Assembly: GCA_002344205.1 (NCBI GenBank) | Contig: DDSZ01000013.1 | Location: forward strand, 392 to 29,175 | DNA: 28,784 bases | Direction: 5' to 3' | Source of the DNA: Opitutaceae bacterium UBA2377 | GTDB lineage: Bacteria > Verrucomicrobiota > Verrucomicrobiia > Opitutales > Opitutaceae | Shown: positions 8,471 through 18,855 of the stretch, piece by piece | Numbering within the stretch: position 1 is the first letter of the stretch | How the letters are laid out: every line of letters begins with the position of its first letter | The notes under the pieces: model-generated | What the model saw: the letters and a program-made list of their open reading frames with translations, nothing else | Told to the model about the DNA's origin: nothing | Databases searched by the model: none | Made by a program: the position numbers and the translations under genes

Positions 8471-8710
8471 ATGTCACTGGCTCTTGCGGAATTTATCGGT
8501 CTTGCGGGTCTCATCTTGGGTCTCGTGGGCGCATGGTTGCAGTGGGGCATGCCGCACCGCTTGGCCGACTTGGAGGATGCGCACAAGGACGGCGTGCTCA
8601 CCGAGGATCAGTTTTCTTCGCGGCGTCGGCTTTGGATGACGGTGGTGCCCGTGCTGGTCGTGCTGGGGGTGCTGTTGATTGCCGCGGCGCTCTACAGCCG
8701 GCTCGGTTGA
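8471..8710 (+). CDS. Small two-helix membrane protein with SHOCT-like linker
   Basis: A 79-residue protein with predicted transmembrane helices at about residues 5-25 (FIGLAGLILGLVGAWLQW) and 56-76 (VVPVLVVLGVLLIAAALY). Between them is a short amphipathic motif, LADLEDAHKDGVLTEDQF, which resembles the SHOCT pattern (L-x-x-L-hydrophilic-x-G-x-L-T-x-x-E/Q-F). I chose the ATG at 8471 because it places the first helix directly at the N-terminus; earlier in-frame codons would add a Cys/Trp/Arg-rich extension with no apparent role. The product is unknown. The chromate-type transporter follows within 50 bases on the same strand. Confidence 0.65.
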   Translation: MSLALAEFIGLAGLILGLVGAWLQWGMPHRLADLEDAHKDGVLTEDQFSSRRRLWMTVVPVLVVLGVLLIAAALYSRLG

Positions 8711-8755
8711 TTTTGCGGGCTCGCCAAGGGAGCGGTGCTGTTGTCCGCTCGGGTC

Positions 8756-10042
8756 ATGACCGTTGGTCGTCCTACTTTTCGCGAGGCGCTGAAGTTCTGG
8801 CTCAAGCTGGGCTTCATCAGCTTTGGCGGGCCGACCGGACAGATCGCGATCATGCACGCCGAGCTGGTGGAGAGACGAAAATGGATCGGCGAGCAGCGGT
8901 TTCTCCACGCCTTGAATTTCTGCATGTTGCTGCCCGGGCCCGAGGCACAGCAACTGGCGACCTACTGTGGCTGGCTGCTGCACCGCACTTGGGGTGGCAT
9001 CGTGGCGGGCACGCTGTTTGTGCTGCCGGCGGCGGTGCTGCTTTGGGGGCTGGCGTGGGTTTACGCCGTGCATGGCTCGGTGCCCTGGATCGCGGCGATC
9101 TTTTACGGGCTTAAACCGGCGGTGGTGGCGGTCGTGGCCGTGGCGGTGCTGCGCATCGGCAGGCGCGTGTTGGTCCGGCCCTTGTTGTGGGGTATCGCGG
9201 CGGCGGCTTTCGCCGCGCTTTTCGTGCTGAAAATTCCCTTTCCCGCTGTGATCGCGGGCGCGGCCTTTTTCGGTTGGATTGCCGCCCGCTGGCTGCCGGC
9301 CCAGTCGGCTTCCGTCGCTCCGGCCGCGACGATTGATGATCGGCAGGGCTTGGCCGATGCCGTCTGGCCTTCCTGGGGCCGGGCTTGGCGCATCGCGGTA
9401 TTCGGTATTTTCCTGTGGTGGCTGCCGGTCGTGCTGGCCGGCTGGTGGCAGGGCTGGGATGGCACGCTTGCCCAGATTGGGTTTTTCTTCAGCAAGGCGG
9501 CCATGGTGACGTTTGGCGGCGCCTATGCCGTGCTGCCTTACGTGGCCCAGCAGGCGGTCGAGCACTATGCTTGGCTGTCGCCCGTGCAGATGGTGGACGG
9601 ACTCGGATTGGCCGAGGCGAAGCCGGGTCCGCTCATCATGGTGGTCCAGTTCGTGGGCTTTCTGGGCGGCTGGAACCAGCCGGGCGCGCTGCCGCCTTTC
9701 TGGACGGCGACGCTCGGGGCGATGTTGGCCACTTGGGTTACCTTTGTGCCGTGCTTCCTGTGGATTTTCTTGGGCGCGCCGCACATCGAGCAGTTGCGCG
9801 GACATGCCGGGTTGCATCGGGCGCTGACCGCGGTCACGGCGGCGGTCGTCGGCGTGGTGCTCAACCTGGCGGTGTGGTTTGGCTGGCAGGTGTTTTTTCC
9901 GGCTGCGGGCGGCCCGGCGTGGCCGGCGTTGGCGCTGGCGGTTTTGGGCTTCGTCGCGCTGCAATGGTTGCGGGCCGGCACCGTGACGGTGATCGGGGCG
10001 GGCGCGCTAGCCGGGCTGCTCTTGGGTTGGCTGGGCGCATGA
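8756..10042 (+). CDS. chrA: ChrA-type chromate ion transporter (two-domain)
   Basis: A polytopic membrane protein of about 428 residues in the CHR family, which exports chromate by proton antiport in characterised cases. Two homologous halves are visible: the first has GFISFGGPTGQIAIMH and LLPGPEAQQLATY, and the second has AMVTFGGAYAVLPYV and GLAEAKPGPLIMVVQF. This is the long-chain bidomain form. The ATG at 8756 begins just before the conserved TFREALKFWLKLG. However, AAGGGAG at 8726-8732 sits 8 bases before an in-frame TTG at 8741, so translation may begin there. The stop overlaps the next start (ATGA). CHR proteins occur in organisms with no known chromate exposure, so the natural substrate may be sulfate-like or another anion. 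Confidence 0.9.
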   Translation: MTVGRPTFREALKFWLKLGFISFGGPTGQIAIMHAELVERRKWIGEQRFLHALNFCMLLPGPEAQQLATYCGWLLHRTWGGIVAGTLFVLPAAVLLWGLAWVYAVHGSVPWIAAIFYGLKPAVVAVVAVAVLRIGRRVLVRPLLWGIAAAAFAALFVLKIPFPAVIAGAAFFGWIAARWLPAQSASVAPAATIDDRQGLADAVWPSWGRAWRIAVFGIFLWWLPVVLAGWWQGWDGTLAQIGFFFSKAAMVTFGGAYAVLPYVAQQAVEHYAWLSPVQMVDGLGLAEAKPGPLIMVVQFVGFLGGWNQPGALPPFWTATLGAMLATWVTFVPCFLWIFLGAPHIEQLRGHAGLHRALTAVTAAVVGVVLNLAVWFGWQVFFPAAGGPAWPALALAVLGFVALQWLRAGTVTVIGAGALAGLLLGWLGA

Positions 10043-10767
10043 GCCGCGTGCCTCCAGGTATCCATCCCGTCCGCGGTGTCATGGGCTGCTGCTTTGTCCT
10101 CGTGGATGAAAATCGCGAGGCCGTCCTCCTCGATACCGGACTGGTTGGCGAACCACGCTTCATCCGTCGCTTGGTGGCGCGGCTTGGTTTGGAACCGCGC
10201 GCCATCAAGGCGATCCTGCTGACACACGGTCACCTTGATCACGCGGGCAATGTCGCCTGGGCCAAGGCTTGGACTGGTGCGCCGGTGCACGCCCATCCGC
10301 TGGAGCAGGCGCACCTCAACGGGGCCTATCCCTACACGGGCATCAACCGCTGGTGCGGCCGGCTGGAACGGGCGGGCCGGCGGGTTTTCGGGGTGGGCGC
10401 TCCGGTCGGCATCGATGTGGCACTGGCCGACGGGCAAGAGCTGCCTTTTTGGGGCGGACTCCGGGTCGTGCACCTGCCGGGGCACACACTGGGGCATTGC
10501 GGTTTCTACAGCGACCGGCACGACCTGCTTTTCAGCGGCGATTTGTTCGCGAGTTATTTTTTCAACGTGCACCTACCGCCGCCGATCCTAAACAGCGCGC
10601 CGCACCTCATCCCGGCGAGTCTCGAAAAAGCCCGCCGGCTCAACCCCCGGCTCATCGTGCCCCAGCATTACGACCTCCTCGACGGCGGACTGCACCGGCG
10701 GCGGTTCGACGGGCTGCTGCACAAACTGGCCGAGCGGGCGCGACGGAGGGGTCGGGTCGTGATCTGA
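10039..10767 (+). CDS. MBL-fold metallo-hydrolase
   Basis: A 242-residue metallo-beta-lactamase-fold protein. The zinc motif is complete: H63-G-H65-L-D67-H68 in LLTHGHLDHAGN. Further ligands are in HLPGHTLGHCGFY and the LFSGDLF segment, with a final His in VPQHYD. It is of the general glyoxalase II/lactonase-like kind, and substrate cannot be assigned. The ATG at 10039 overlaps the chrA TGA in an ATGA junction, so the two are translationally coupled. The gene ends 6 bases from the convergent sufS, and both stop codons fall within one 12-base palindrome. Confidence 0.85.
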   Translation: MSRVPPGIHPVRGVMGCCFVLVDENREAVLLDTGLVGEPRFIRRLVARLGLEPRAIKAILLTHGHLDHAGNVAWAKAWTGAPVHAHPLEQAHLNGAYPYTGINRWCGRLERAGRRVFGVGAPVGIDVALADGQELPFWGGLRVVHLPGHTLGHCGFYSDRHDLLFSGDLFASYFFNVHLPPPILNSAPHLIPASLEKARRLNPRLIVPQHYDLLDGGLHRRRFDGLLHKLAERARRRGRVVI

Positions 10768-10776
10768 GCCGGCTCA
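10765..10776. repeat. 12-base perfect palindrome holding two convergent stop codons
   Basis: TGAGCCGGCTCA reads identically on both strands. Its first three bases are the TGA of the MBL-fold gene, and its last three, read on the minus strand, are the TGA of sufS. There is no loop and no T-run, so it does not look like a standard intrinsic terminator. Confidence 0.6.
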
Positions 10777-12012
10777 ACTGCCGTTGAAAAACTTTAGGAT
10801 CCGCTGTAGCGAGGCGACGAGGCGGTCGATTTCCTCTGTGGTGTTGTAGAGGTAAAAACTCGCGCGGGTCGTGCTGGTGAGGCCGAGCTTGCGCATGAGC
10901 GGTTGGTTGCAGTGGTGGCCGCCGCGCAGGGCGATACCGTCCTCGTCGGCGAAGGTCACCACGTCGTGGGCATGCACGCCCTCGAAGGCAAAACTCACCA
11001 GCCCGCTGCGCTCGGCGCCGGCGCGCGGGCCGATGATGCGGATGCCGGGGAGGGTGGAGAGCTTCTTCATCGCGAGGTTCACCAGTTGCGTGTCGTGCGC
11101 GGCGATCTGGTCGCGGCCGAGGGCGTCGAGGTAGTCGCAGGCGGCGGCGAGGCCGATGGCGCCCGCGACGTTGGGCGTGCCGGCCTCGAAGCGCTCCGGG
11201 GCGGGCTTCCAGGTGGCGTCCTGGTAGGTGACGCTGACGACGATGCCGCCGCCGGTCTCGTCGGGGGCGAGCTGGTCGAGCAGCGCGCGGCGGCCGTAGA
11301 GCACGCCGATGCCGGTGGGGCCGCACATCTTGTGACCGGAGAAGGCGAGGAAGTCGCAGCCGATCTGCCTCACGTCGAGCGGCCCGTGGCCGATGGACTG
11401 GGCGGCATCAATCACCGTCACGGCGCCGACGGCCCGGGCGCGGCGGCAAAGCTCGGCCACCGGGTTGATGGTGCCGAGCGTATTGGAAATGTGGGTGAAG
11501 GCGAAGAGCTTGACCTGCGGCGTGAGCAGGGCGTCGAGCGCGGCGAGGTCGAGGCCGCCCTCGCCGTCGGCGCCCAGCAGCGGCACGAATTTCAGCGTGG
11601 CGCCGGCGGCCTTCGCGGCCTGCTGCCACGGGATGAGGTTGGAGTGGTGCTCGAACTCCGTTGTGAGCACGACGTCGCCGGGCTTCAGGTGGGCGTGACC
11701 CCAGCTGCGGGCAACGATGTTGACGCTCTCGGTGGTGCCGCGGGTGAAAATGACCTCGGCCGGGTCGGCGGCGTTGATGAACTTGGCGACCCGGGCGCGG
11801 GCGCCCTCGTAGGCGTCGGTCGCGCGCATGGAGAGCGTGTGCAGGCCGCGGTGGACGTTGCTGTTGTCGCGCTCGTAGTAATGCACGAGGGCATCGATCA
11901 CGCGGCGCGGTTTCTGGGCGGTCGCGCCGTTGTCGAGATAGACCAGCGGCTTGCCGTTCACCTGCTGGTGCAGGATCGGGAAATCGGCGCGGACGTTGTT
12001 CCAGTCGGGCAT
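10774..12012 (-). CDS. sufS: Cysteine desulfurase, SufS type
   Basis: A 412-residue group II cysteine desulfurase that removes sulfur from cysteine as an enzyme persulfide for Fe-S cluster assembly. The PLP lysine is K228 in FSGHKMCGPTG. H123 (TEFEHHSN) and D202 (VIDAAQS) bind the cofactor. The catalytic cysteine is C368 in RGGHHCNQP, where most SufS proteins read RAGHHC. The N-terminal YLDNGATAQKP and the NVHRGLHTLS segment are typical. It lies downstream of sufU on the same strand. SufU-type scaffolds activate SufS by accepting its persulfide, so pairing is expected. No sufBCD genes are in the window. Confidence 0.95.
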   Translation of the reverse strand: MPDWNNVRADFPILHQQVNGKPLVYLDNGATAQKPRRVIDALVHYYERDNSNVHRGLHTLSMRATDAYEGARARVAKFINAADPAEVIFTRGTTESVNIVARSWGHAHLKPGDVVLTTEFEHHSNLIPWQQAAKAAGATLKFVPLLGADGEGGLDLAALDALLTPQVKLFAFTHISNTLGTINPVAELCRRARAVGAVTVIDAAQSIGHGPLDVRQIGCDFLAFSGHKMCGPTGIGVLYGRRALLDQLAPDETGGGIVVSVTYQDATWKPAPERFEAGTPNVAGAIGLAAACDYLDALGRDQIAAHDTQLVNLAMKKLSTLPGIRIIGPRAGAERSGLVSFAFEGVHAHDVVTFADEDGIALRGGHHCNQPLMRKLGLTSTTRASFYLYNTTEEIDRLVASLQRILKFFNGS

Positions 12013-12028
12013 AAAAATCGTTATCGTA

Positions 12029-12105
12029 ATCGTTCTCTTAATCTCCTCCGGTCGATCTGCTCTCCGGGCCTGGAGAACGAGAAGGATTACGAGAAAGAGA
12101 ACGAT
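12029..12105. repeat. AT-rich imperfect inverted repeat between sufU and sufS
   Basis: A perfect 11-base arm, ATCGTTCTCTT at 12029-12039, is mirrored by AAGAGAACGAT at 12095-12105. The inner flanks continue the symmetry imperfectly (CGTAATCG at 12025-12032 against GATTACG at 12085-12091). The block is much richer in A and T than the surrounding genes. It could fold into a long stem in the sufU-sufS transcript, acting as a partial terminator or stabiliser, or be one copy of a dispersed repeat. Both roles are inference. Confidence 0.6.
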
Positions 12106-12111
12106 GTTTCA

Positions 12112-12564
12112 TCAGTCCTTGTGGGTTTCCGTCGTGGCGGTGACGGGGTCGCCCTTGAGGGCGTTGAGCGCGGCGTGCCAGCCGAGGGTGGCGCACTTGA
12201 TGCGGGCGGGGAAAGCGTGCACGCCGGCGAAGGCGCCGACGTCGCTGATCTCCTCGGGGGCCTGCCCGGTGGTGACGATGTCGCGGAATTCACCGAACAT
12301 TTTTTCCGCCTCGGCCGCCGTCTTGCCCTTGAGCTGGGTGGTCATCAGCGAGGCGCTGGCCTGCGAGATGGCGCAGCCGGAGCCGTCGAAGGAGATGTCG
12401 CCGATGCGGTCGCCGTCGAGCCGCAGGTAAACACTGCACTGGTCGCCGCAACTGGGATTGTCCCCGTGCGCCACGCGGTTGGCCGTGGGCAGCTTGCCGC
12501 GGTTGCGCGGGCGGCGGTTGTGGTCGAGGATGACCTGCTGGTAAAGATCGGCGAGATCGGACAT
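12112..12564 (-). CDS. sufU: SufU-type Fe-S assembly sulfur acceptor
   Basis: A 150-residue IscU-fold protein of the SufU group. The zinc/persulfide residues are C39 and D41 in NPSCGDQC, C64 in GSGCAIS and C124 in RIKCATLGW. The spacing between the second and third cysteines is the extended one characteristic of SufU rather than IscU. It accepts sulfur from SufS for transfer to the Suf scaffold. The C-terminal dozen residues after NALKG are poorly conserved. It is transcribed before sufS and is separated from it by a 99-base gap containing an inverted repeat. It is divergent from hutH across 168 bases. Confidence 0.93.
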   Translation of the reverse strand: MSDLADLYQQVILDHNRRPRNRGKLPTANRVAHGDNPSCGDQCSVYLRLDGDRIGDISFDGSGCAISQASASLMTTQLKGKTAAEAEKMFGEFRDIVTTGQAPEEISDVGAFAGVHAFPARIKCATLGWHAALNALKGDPVTATTETHKD

Positions 12565-12732
12565 GGCACGGACCGTAGGGGAAACTTCGCCGGGCGCAAA
12601 GCCGGGTTTTGGTTTTTGCGCGGCATAACCGGGCGCGCGCCGCTGTCATCCTTTCGGCCTATTCGGGCCGGCCGCCCGGCGCGGGCTTGCCGGTTTGGGC
12701 GGCCGTGGCAGGCTGTTTGGGTTGTTACCGCC
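12565..12732. other. Divergent gap between sufU and hutH
   Basis: This 168-base gap must hold the promoters for sufU (minus) and the hut genes (plus). The only AT-rich patch is GTTTTGGTTTTTG at about 12605-12617; the rest is very GC-rich (GGCCGGCCGCCCGGCGCGG near 12667-12685). I see no convincing sigma-70 pair, no HutP-type structure and no CRP-like palindrome. Confidence 0.35.
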
Positions 12733-14271
12733 ATGTCTGCCACCCATCTGCTCAGCGGCGAAGGCCTGACTATCGGCCTCCTCCGTCAACTGCTCACGGA
12801 TCAATCCCGGCTCGCGCTCGCCCCGGCCGCACAGGAGCGGGTCGCGGCCTCCCGCGCGGTCGTGGACCGGCTGCAGGCCGGCGAGAAATCCTACTACGGC
12901 ATCAACACCGGCTTTGGCGCGCTGGCGCACACGCGCATCGCCGCGGCCGACATCGAAAAACTGCAGGAAAACCTCATCCTCAGCCACGCCGTCGGGGTGG
13001 GGCGCGAAGTGGACCCGGACATCGTGCGGTTGATGCTGCTGCTCAAGATCAACGCCCTCGCCCTCGGCCTCTCCGGCGTGCGGCCGGTGCTGGTCGAATA
13101 CCTGCTGCGGTTTTACAACGCCGGCCTCAGCCCGGTGGTCTTTGCCAAGGGTTCGCTCGGCGCCTCCGGCGACCTCGCGCCGCTGGCGCACCTCACGCTG
13201 GGGCTGCTCGGTCTCGGCGAGGTCTGGCAGGCTGGGCGCAAGATTCCCGCCACCGACGCCCTCGCGTCGCTCGGGCTCGCGCCGTTGCGCCTGAAGTCGA
13301 AGGAAGGCCTCGCGCTCATCAACGGCACGCAGTTTATGGCGGCGCATGCCGTGCACGGGCTCCTGCGCATCCGGGACCTGCTCAAGGTGGCCGACCTCAC
13401 GGCGGCGATGACACTCGAGGCCATGCGCGGCAGCGCCACGCCCTTTGACGAGCGCATCCATGCCGCCCGGCAGCACCCCGGCCAGCAGGAGACCGCGGAC
13501 AATGTCCGCCGGCTGCTGGTGGATTCCCAGATTCTCCCGTCGCATCTCAACTGCGGCAAAGTGCAGGACCCGTATTCGCTGCGCTGCGTGCCGCAGGTGC
13601 ACGGTGCCGTGCGCGATGCCGTCCGCCATGCCGCGACCACGGTCGAGACCGAGATCAACGCTGTCACCGACAACCCCCTCGTGTTTCCCAACGGTGATGT
13701 GGTGAGCGGCGGCAATTTCCACGGCGAGCCGCTGGCCTTTGCGCTCGATTACCTCGCCATCGCCACCGCCGAGCTCGCCTCGATCTCCGAGCGCCGGCTC
13801 TACCTGCTGCTCGGCGGCGACACGATGGGCGAGAAGAAGCTGCCCAAGCTGCTGATGAGCGACACCGGGCTCAACAGCGGCTTCATGCTCCCGCAATACG
13901 CGGCGGCGGCGCTGGTCTCGGAAAACAAGATCCTCGCGCACCCGGCGTCGGTGGACTCCATCCCGAGTTCGCTCGGCCAGGAGGACCATGTGTCCATGGG
14001 GGCCATTGCCGCGACGAAGCTCCTGGAGGTGGTGGCCAACACCGAGACCGTGCTGGCGATCGAGCTGATGAGCGCAGCGCAGGCGCTCGATTTCATCCAC
14101 CCGCTCAAGGCCGGCGGCGGTGTCGAGGCCGCGCATGCGGCCGTGCGGCAGCGTCTCGCCTTCGCTGAGGCCGACCGGCTTTTTCACAACGACATCCAGA
14201 CCGCGCTTGGCTTGGTGCGCGACGGCACGGTGGTCGCCGCCGCCGAGCAGGTTACCGGCGAACTCCATTGA
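12733..14271 (+). CDS. hutH: Histidine ammonia-lyase
   Basis: A 512-residue lyase that deaminates L-histidine to urocanate, the first step of histidine degradation. The self-forming MIO cofactor triad A144-S145-G146 lies in [14 protein letters not shown], within one residue of the known position in Pseudomonas HutH. The N-terminal YYGINTGFG (about residues 54-62) carries the active-site tyrosine loop. [15 protein letters not shown] and the [12 protein letters not shown] block near residues 414-425 complete the family pattern and distinguish it from phenylalanine or tyrosine lyases. The ATG at 12733 gives standard length. It leads the series hutH-hutU-hutG-hutI, with hutU starting 4 bases after its stop. 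Confidence 0.97.
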   Translation: MSATHLLSGEGLTIGLLRQLLTDQSRLALAPAAQERVAASRAVVDRLQAGEKSYYGINTGFGALAHTRIAAADIEKLQENLILSHAVGVGREVDPDIVRLMLLLKINALALGLSGVRPVLVEYLLRFYNAGLSPVVFAKGSLGASGDLAPLAHLTLGLLGLGEVWQAGRKIPATDALASLGLAPLRLKSKEGLALINGTQFMAAHAVHGLLRIRDLLKVADLTAAMTLEAMRGSATPFDERIHAARQHPGQQETADNVRRLLVDSQILPSHLNCGKVQDPYSLRCVPQVHGAVRDAVRHAATTVETEINAVTDNPLVFPNGDVVSGGNFHGEPLAFALDYLAIATAELASISERRLYLLLGGDTMGEKKLPKLLMSDTGLNSGFMLPQYAAAALVSENKILAHPASVDSIPSSLGQEDHVSMGAIAATKLLEVVANTETVLAIELMSAAQALDFIHPLKAGGGVEAAHAAVRQRLAFAEADRLFHNDIQTALGLVRDGTVVAAAEQVTGELH

Positions 14272-14275
14272 ACCG

Positions 14276-15936
<1,661 letters not shown>

Positions 15937-15940
<4 letters not shown>

Positions 15941-16815
15941 AGTCACGACCTGTTCCCCACACCATCGCGCCGCGGTGGCCGCGCGCGATCCCGGCCGGGC
16001 GTTTTGCGGCGACGATCCGCACGGATGAGCCCGGCGATTGCCGCGTGGCATTGCTCGGGCTCGCCGACGACACCGGGGTGAAAGTGAACCATGGTCGGCC
16101 CGGCGCGGCGGGCGGCCCCACGGCCTTTCGCGCGGCACTTGCCGGCTATGGCGCCAACCTGCCTGAGCTGCCCCGCGTGTTCGATGCGGGTGACATCCGG
16201 CCTGGGCGCACGCTGGACGAAACACATGCCCGGGTCACCTCAGCGACGACGGCCCTGCTGGCGGCGGGACTTTTCCCGGTCGCCGTGGGCGGCGGGCACG
16301 ATCTGACCTTCCCGTTTGTCCGGGCCGTGGCGCAAACGTATCCGCGTCCCGCCGGGATCTACTTCGACGCGCATCTCGATGTGCGCGAGACGCCGGGCTC
16401 CGGCATGCCGTTCCGCCGGCTGGTCGAGGATTGCGGCGTGCCGGCGCTGCACCTGTATGGCTTCCGCCCGCTGGTGAACTCCGCCGCACACTTGGAGTGG
16501 TTCAAGGCCCATGGCGGCCGGCTCCATCCGGATGGCGCGGCGGTCGTGTTGCCGCGGGCGAAGCATTTGTTTGTGAGTTTCGACCTCGACGTGATTGATG
16601 CGGCGCATGCGCCCGGCGTTAGCGCGCTCAATCCCGCCGGCTGGACCGTGCGCGAGGCCGAGATGTGGGTGGCGGCTTGCGGTGCCGAGGCACGCGTGCG
16701 TTGCTTCGATCTGATGGAATTGAATCCCCGGTTCGATGATGAAGGCCGCACCGCCCGGGTCGCCGCGCATCTGTTTCTCACGTTTCTGCAAGGGTTCGCC
16801 CAGAGAAGGTTATGA
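15937..16815 (+). CDS. hutG: Formimidoylglutamase (arginase/ureohydrolase family)
   Basis: A 292-residue ureohydrolase. Binuclear manganese ligands are visible in the family's three motifs: [16 protein letters not shown] and [16 protein letters not shown]. In this hut context the likely reaction is N-formimidoyl-L-glutamate plus water to glutamate and formamide, the last step of the one-hydrolase route. Agmatinase or arginase are family alternatives that context argues against. The ATG at 15937 overlaps the hutU stop. The first 28 residues, before the [10 protein letters not shown] strand, are unremarkable. The gap to hutI is 142 bases, the only real break in the hut series. Confidence 0.9.
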
Positions 16816-16836
16816 ACCAAAGCTTCGAACCTTATG

Positions 16837-16946
16837 GCCGCAAAGAGGCGCAAGAAATCATTGGCGCGGCGTTGCTGCACAGATGCGCCTATAGGCGCAC
16901 GGGTGATGCAATCGGAGCGAACAGACCTTGTGTGCATTTTTGCGGC
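16837..16946. repeat. hutG-hutI intergenic inverted repeats, including a 16-base perfect palindrome
   Basis: TGCGCCTATAGGCGCA at 16884-16899 is a perfect 16-base palindrome. Around it, GCCGCAAA at 16837-16844 is mirrored by TTTGCGGC at 16939-16946, the second arm ending 11 bases before the hutI start. The flanking text, CGCAAAGAGGCGCAAGAA, has the look of a degenerate dispersed intergenic repeat. The palindrome could be an operator, a stem at a processing site, or simply part of that repeat. Confidence 0.55.
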
Positions 16947-16957
16947 AATCCCTCCCC

Positions 16958-18160
16958 ATGATCCTTCACCTCCGCAATGCCTGCATCCTCACCCTCACCG
17001 GTGAGACCATACCCCGCCGCGGCAAGGCGCTGGGCGAGTTGGGCGTCATCCCGCAAGGCGAGGTGCTGGTGGCCGATGGCAAGATCGCCGCGGTCGGCCC
17101 AAAGGTCGAGGCTCCGGCGAACGCTGAGGTCATCGATGCCGGCGGCCGCGTGCTCATGCCGGGTTTTGTGGATTGCCACACGCATGCCTGTTGGGCCGGC
17201 GACCGGCTGGACGAGTGGGAGCAAAAGCTCCGCGGCGCGACTTATCTGGAAATTTTGAAAAACGGCGGCGGCATCCATGCCTCCGTGCGGGCGGTGCGCG
17301 AAGCCACGCAGAAGCAACTGGCGGCGGGTCTGCGCGATCGGCTGGCGCTCATGTTGTGCGAGGGCACGACCACGGCGGAGGTGAAGAGCGGCTACGGGCT
17401 GAACACCGAGAACGAGTTGAAAATGTTGCGTGCCATCCGCCGCGCCGCAGCCGACTGGCCGGGCACCGTCGTGGCGACCGCCCTGCTGGGTCACGCGGTG
17501 GAGGGCAATCCCGACGACTACGCGCGCATGGTGGTGAAGGAGATGCTGCCCGAAGTCTCGCGCGAATTCCCTGATATCGCCGTAGACGCCTACTGCGAGG
17601 AGGGCGCGTGGAGCGTGGCCGCCTGCGTGAAGCTCTTTGAAAAGGCGCACAAGCATCATCCCATCCGCGTGCACGCCGACCAGTTCAACGCGCTCGGCAT
17701 GATCCCGGAAGCGATCCGGCTTTTCGCACGCAGCGTGGACCACCTGGAGGCGAGCAAGCAGGCGGATCTCGTCGCGCTCGCGCAATCGGCGACAATGGGC
17801 GTGATTCTGCCCGCCACCGGCTTTCACACCGACGGCCGCTTCGCCCGCGCCGGATTTTTCGTGGACCAGGGCGGGGCGCTGGCGCTGGCGACCAACTGCA
17901 ACCCCGGCTCCGCGCCCACGCACTCCATGCCCTTTGCCATCGCGCTCGCGGTGCGCCACTGCGGGCTGTCGCCGGCCGAAGCCATCGCCGCCGCGACCGT
18001 CAACGCCGCCGCCGTGCTCGGCCTCAAGGACCGCGGCCGCATCGAGCCCGGCCTGCGGGCCGACCTCATTTTGCTGCACCACAAGGACGAGCGCATGCTC
18101 GCCCACGAGGTCGGCGGCAACCCCGTCGAACGCGTGATCTGCGGCGGCGCGCTGGTGTGA
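16958..18160 (+). CDS. hutI: Imidazolonepropionase
   Basis: A 400-residue amidohydrolase that opens 4-imidazolone-5-propionate to N-formimidoyl-L-glutamate. The metal-binding D72-C-H74-T-H76 is followed by ACWAGDR. The [15 protein letters not shown] segment, a further His in [10 protein letters not shown], and IRVHADQFN contain other metal or substrate ligands. The C-terminal [14 protein letters not shown] block is diagnostic for HutI. I chose the ATG at 16958, since it begins directly at the first beta-strand ([11 protein letters not shown]). The upstream TTG at 16928 lies inside the intergenic repeat. It completes the hut pathway after hutH, hutU and hutG, and a hairpin follows 20 bases past its stop. 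Confidence 0.96.
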   Translation: MILHLRNACILTLTGETIPRRGKALGELGVIPQGEVLVADGKIAAVGPKVEAPANAEVIDAGGRVLMPGFVDCHTHACWAGDRLDEWEQKLRGATYLEILKNGGGIHASVRAVREATQKQLAAGLRDRLALMLCEGTTTAEVKSGYGLNTENELKMLRAIRRAAADWPGTVVATALLGHAVEGNPDDYARMVVKEMLPEVSREFPDIAVDAYCEEGAWSVAACVKLFEKAHKHHPIRVHADQFNALGMIPEAIRLFARSVDHLEASKQADLVALAQSATMGVILPATGFHTDGRFARAGFFVDQGGALALATNCNPGSAPTHSMPFAIALAVRHCGLSPAEAIAAATVNAAAVLGLKDRGRIEPGLRADLILLHHKDERMLAHEVGGNPVERVICGGALV

Positions 18161-18180
18161 GCGGCACGCCGCCGTCACAG

Positions 18181-18200
18181 GGCGGTTAGGGATAACCGCC
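18181..18200. terminator. Hairpin after hutI, possible terminator
   Basis: GGCGGTTA and TAACCGCC form an 8-base-pair stem around the loop GGGA, 20 bases after the hutI stop. No T-run follows, so intrinsic termination is plausible but unproven. The remaining gap to 18317 has falling GC content and no other structure that I can support. Confidence 0.5.
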
Positions 18201-18317
18201 TCTGCCTTCGGTCCGGCGAGTCCTGCCCGCAACAACCTCGGTCGGATGGGCTAAAAGCTAGAGGCGTTTGGTGTTTGAGCATCAGATGGCTTCACGCGCA
18301 GGACGCTCTACACCTGC

Positions 18318-18830
18318 TCACTCCTGCCGGTTGGCCCTTCTTCGTAGGTCGGTCGCAAGCCAAGCGAATATCACGGTCCAGTAGGTGAATGGAATTGAAA
18401 GGATGAGCAGCAGATAGCCGTATAAGTCTACATTTGGACCAGACAGTGAAAGAATAAGACCGACGCCAAGCAGACAGAGTGCCGCTGCGCCGAAAGCCTT
18501 CGCTCTCCAATCCATCATCAACTGGCGACGAACGAGCCAGAACGCCAGATGTGCAGCCTTAAGAGTGAACTCGACAACATAGCTCCCGACTAAGATTCCA
18601 GCGAAGGGCATAACAGCCACACCAAGCCAGATATTCGCTCGTTCACCCGGCGTGTAGCCTGGGTTCCAAGGCGCGAGCCAACTGATGCCTATCGCGAGCA
18701 CACACACGGCTACTGTGACAATGGCCAATATCCCAGGCAGGCCGAAGACTTCGCGAAACCTTACATTGAAGAGAGGAATCTTGTCCAAGGCGGCCGCCTC
18801 ATTCCGCATATCGTGAACTGGTGACTTCAT
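18318..18830 (-). CDS. Hypothetical four-helix membrane protein
   Basis: A predicted 170-residue integral membrane protein. Hydrophobic helices lie at about residues 33-53, 66-88, 113-130 and 137-159, with a basic C-terminal tail (DLRRRANRQE). I do not recognise a family. The ATG at 18830 lies 25 bases after the upstream mph stop; a longer frame from 18920 would overlap mph by 65 bases and adds nothing recognisable. GC content is strikingly lower than in the hut genes: I count 26 G/C in the 60 bases from 18421, against 48 of 60 from 17941. Same strand, close spacing and shared composition suggest that it arrived together with mph. Confidence 0.7.
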   Translation of the reverse strand: MKSPVHDMRNEAAALDKIPLFNVRFREVFGLPGILAIVTVAVCVLAIGISWLAPWNPGYTPGERANIWLGVAVMPFAGILVGSYVVEFTLKAAHLAFWLVRRQLMMDWRAKAFGAAALCLLGVGLILSLSGPNVDLYGYLLLILSIPFTYWTVIFAWLATDLRRRANRQE

Positions 18831-18855
18831 TTCGGCCAAGTTCTGCGCCGGTCGG

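Noticed and set aside
8474..9964. 496-codon minus-strand frame opposite chrA
   Set aside because: Composition is rich in Arg, Gln, His and Pro with no hydrophobic segments or motifs; chrA on the plus strand is clear.
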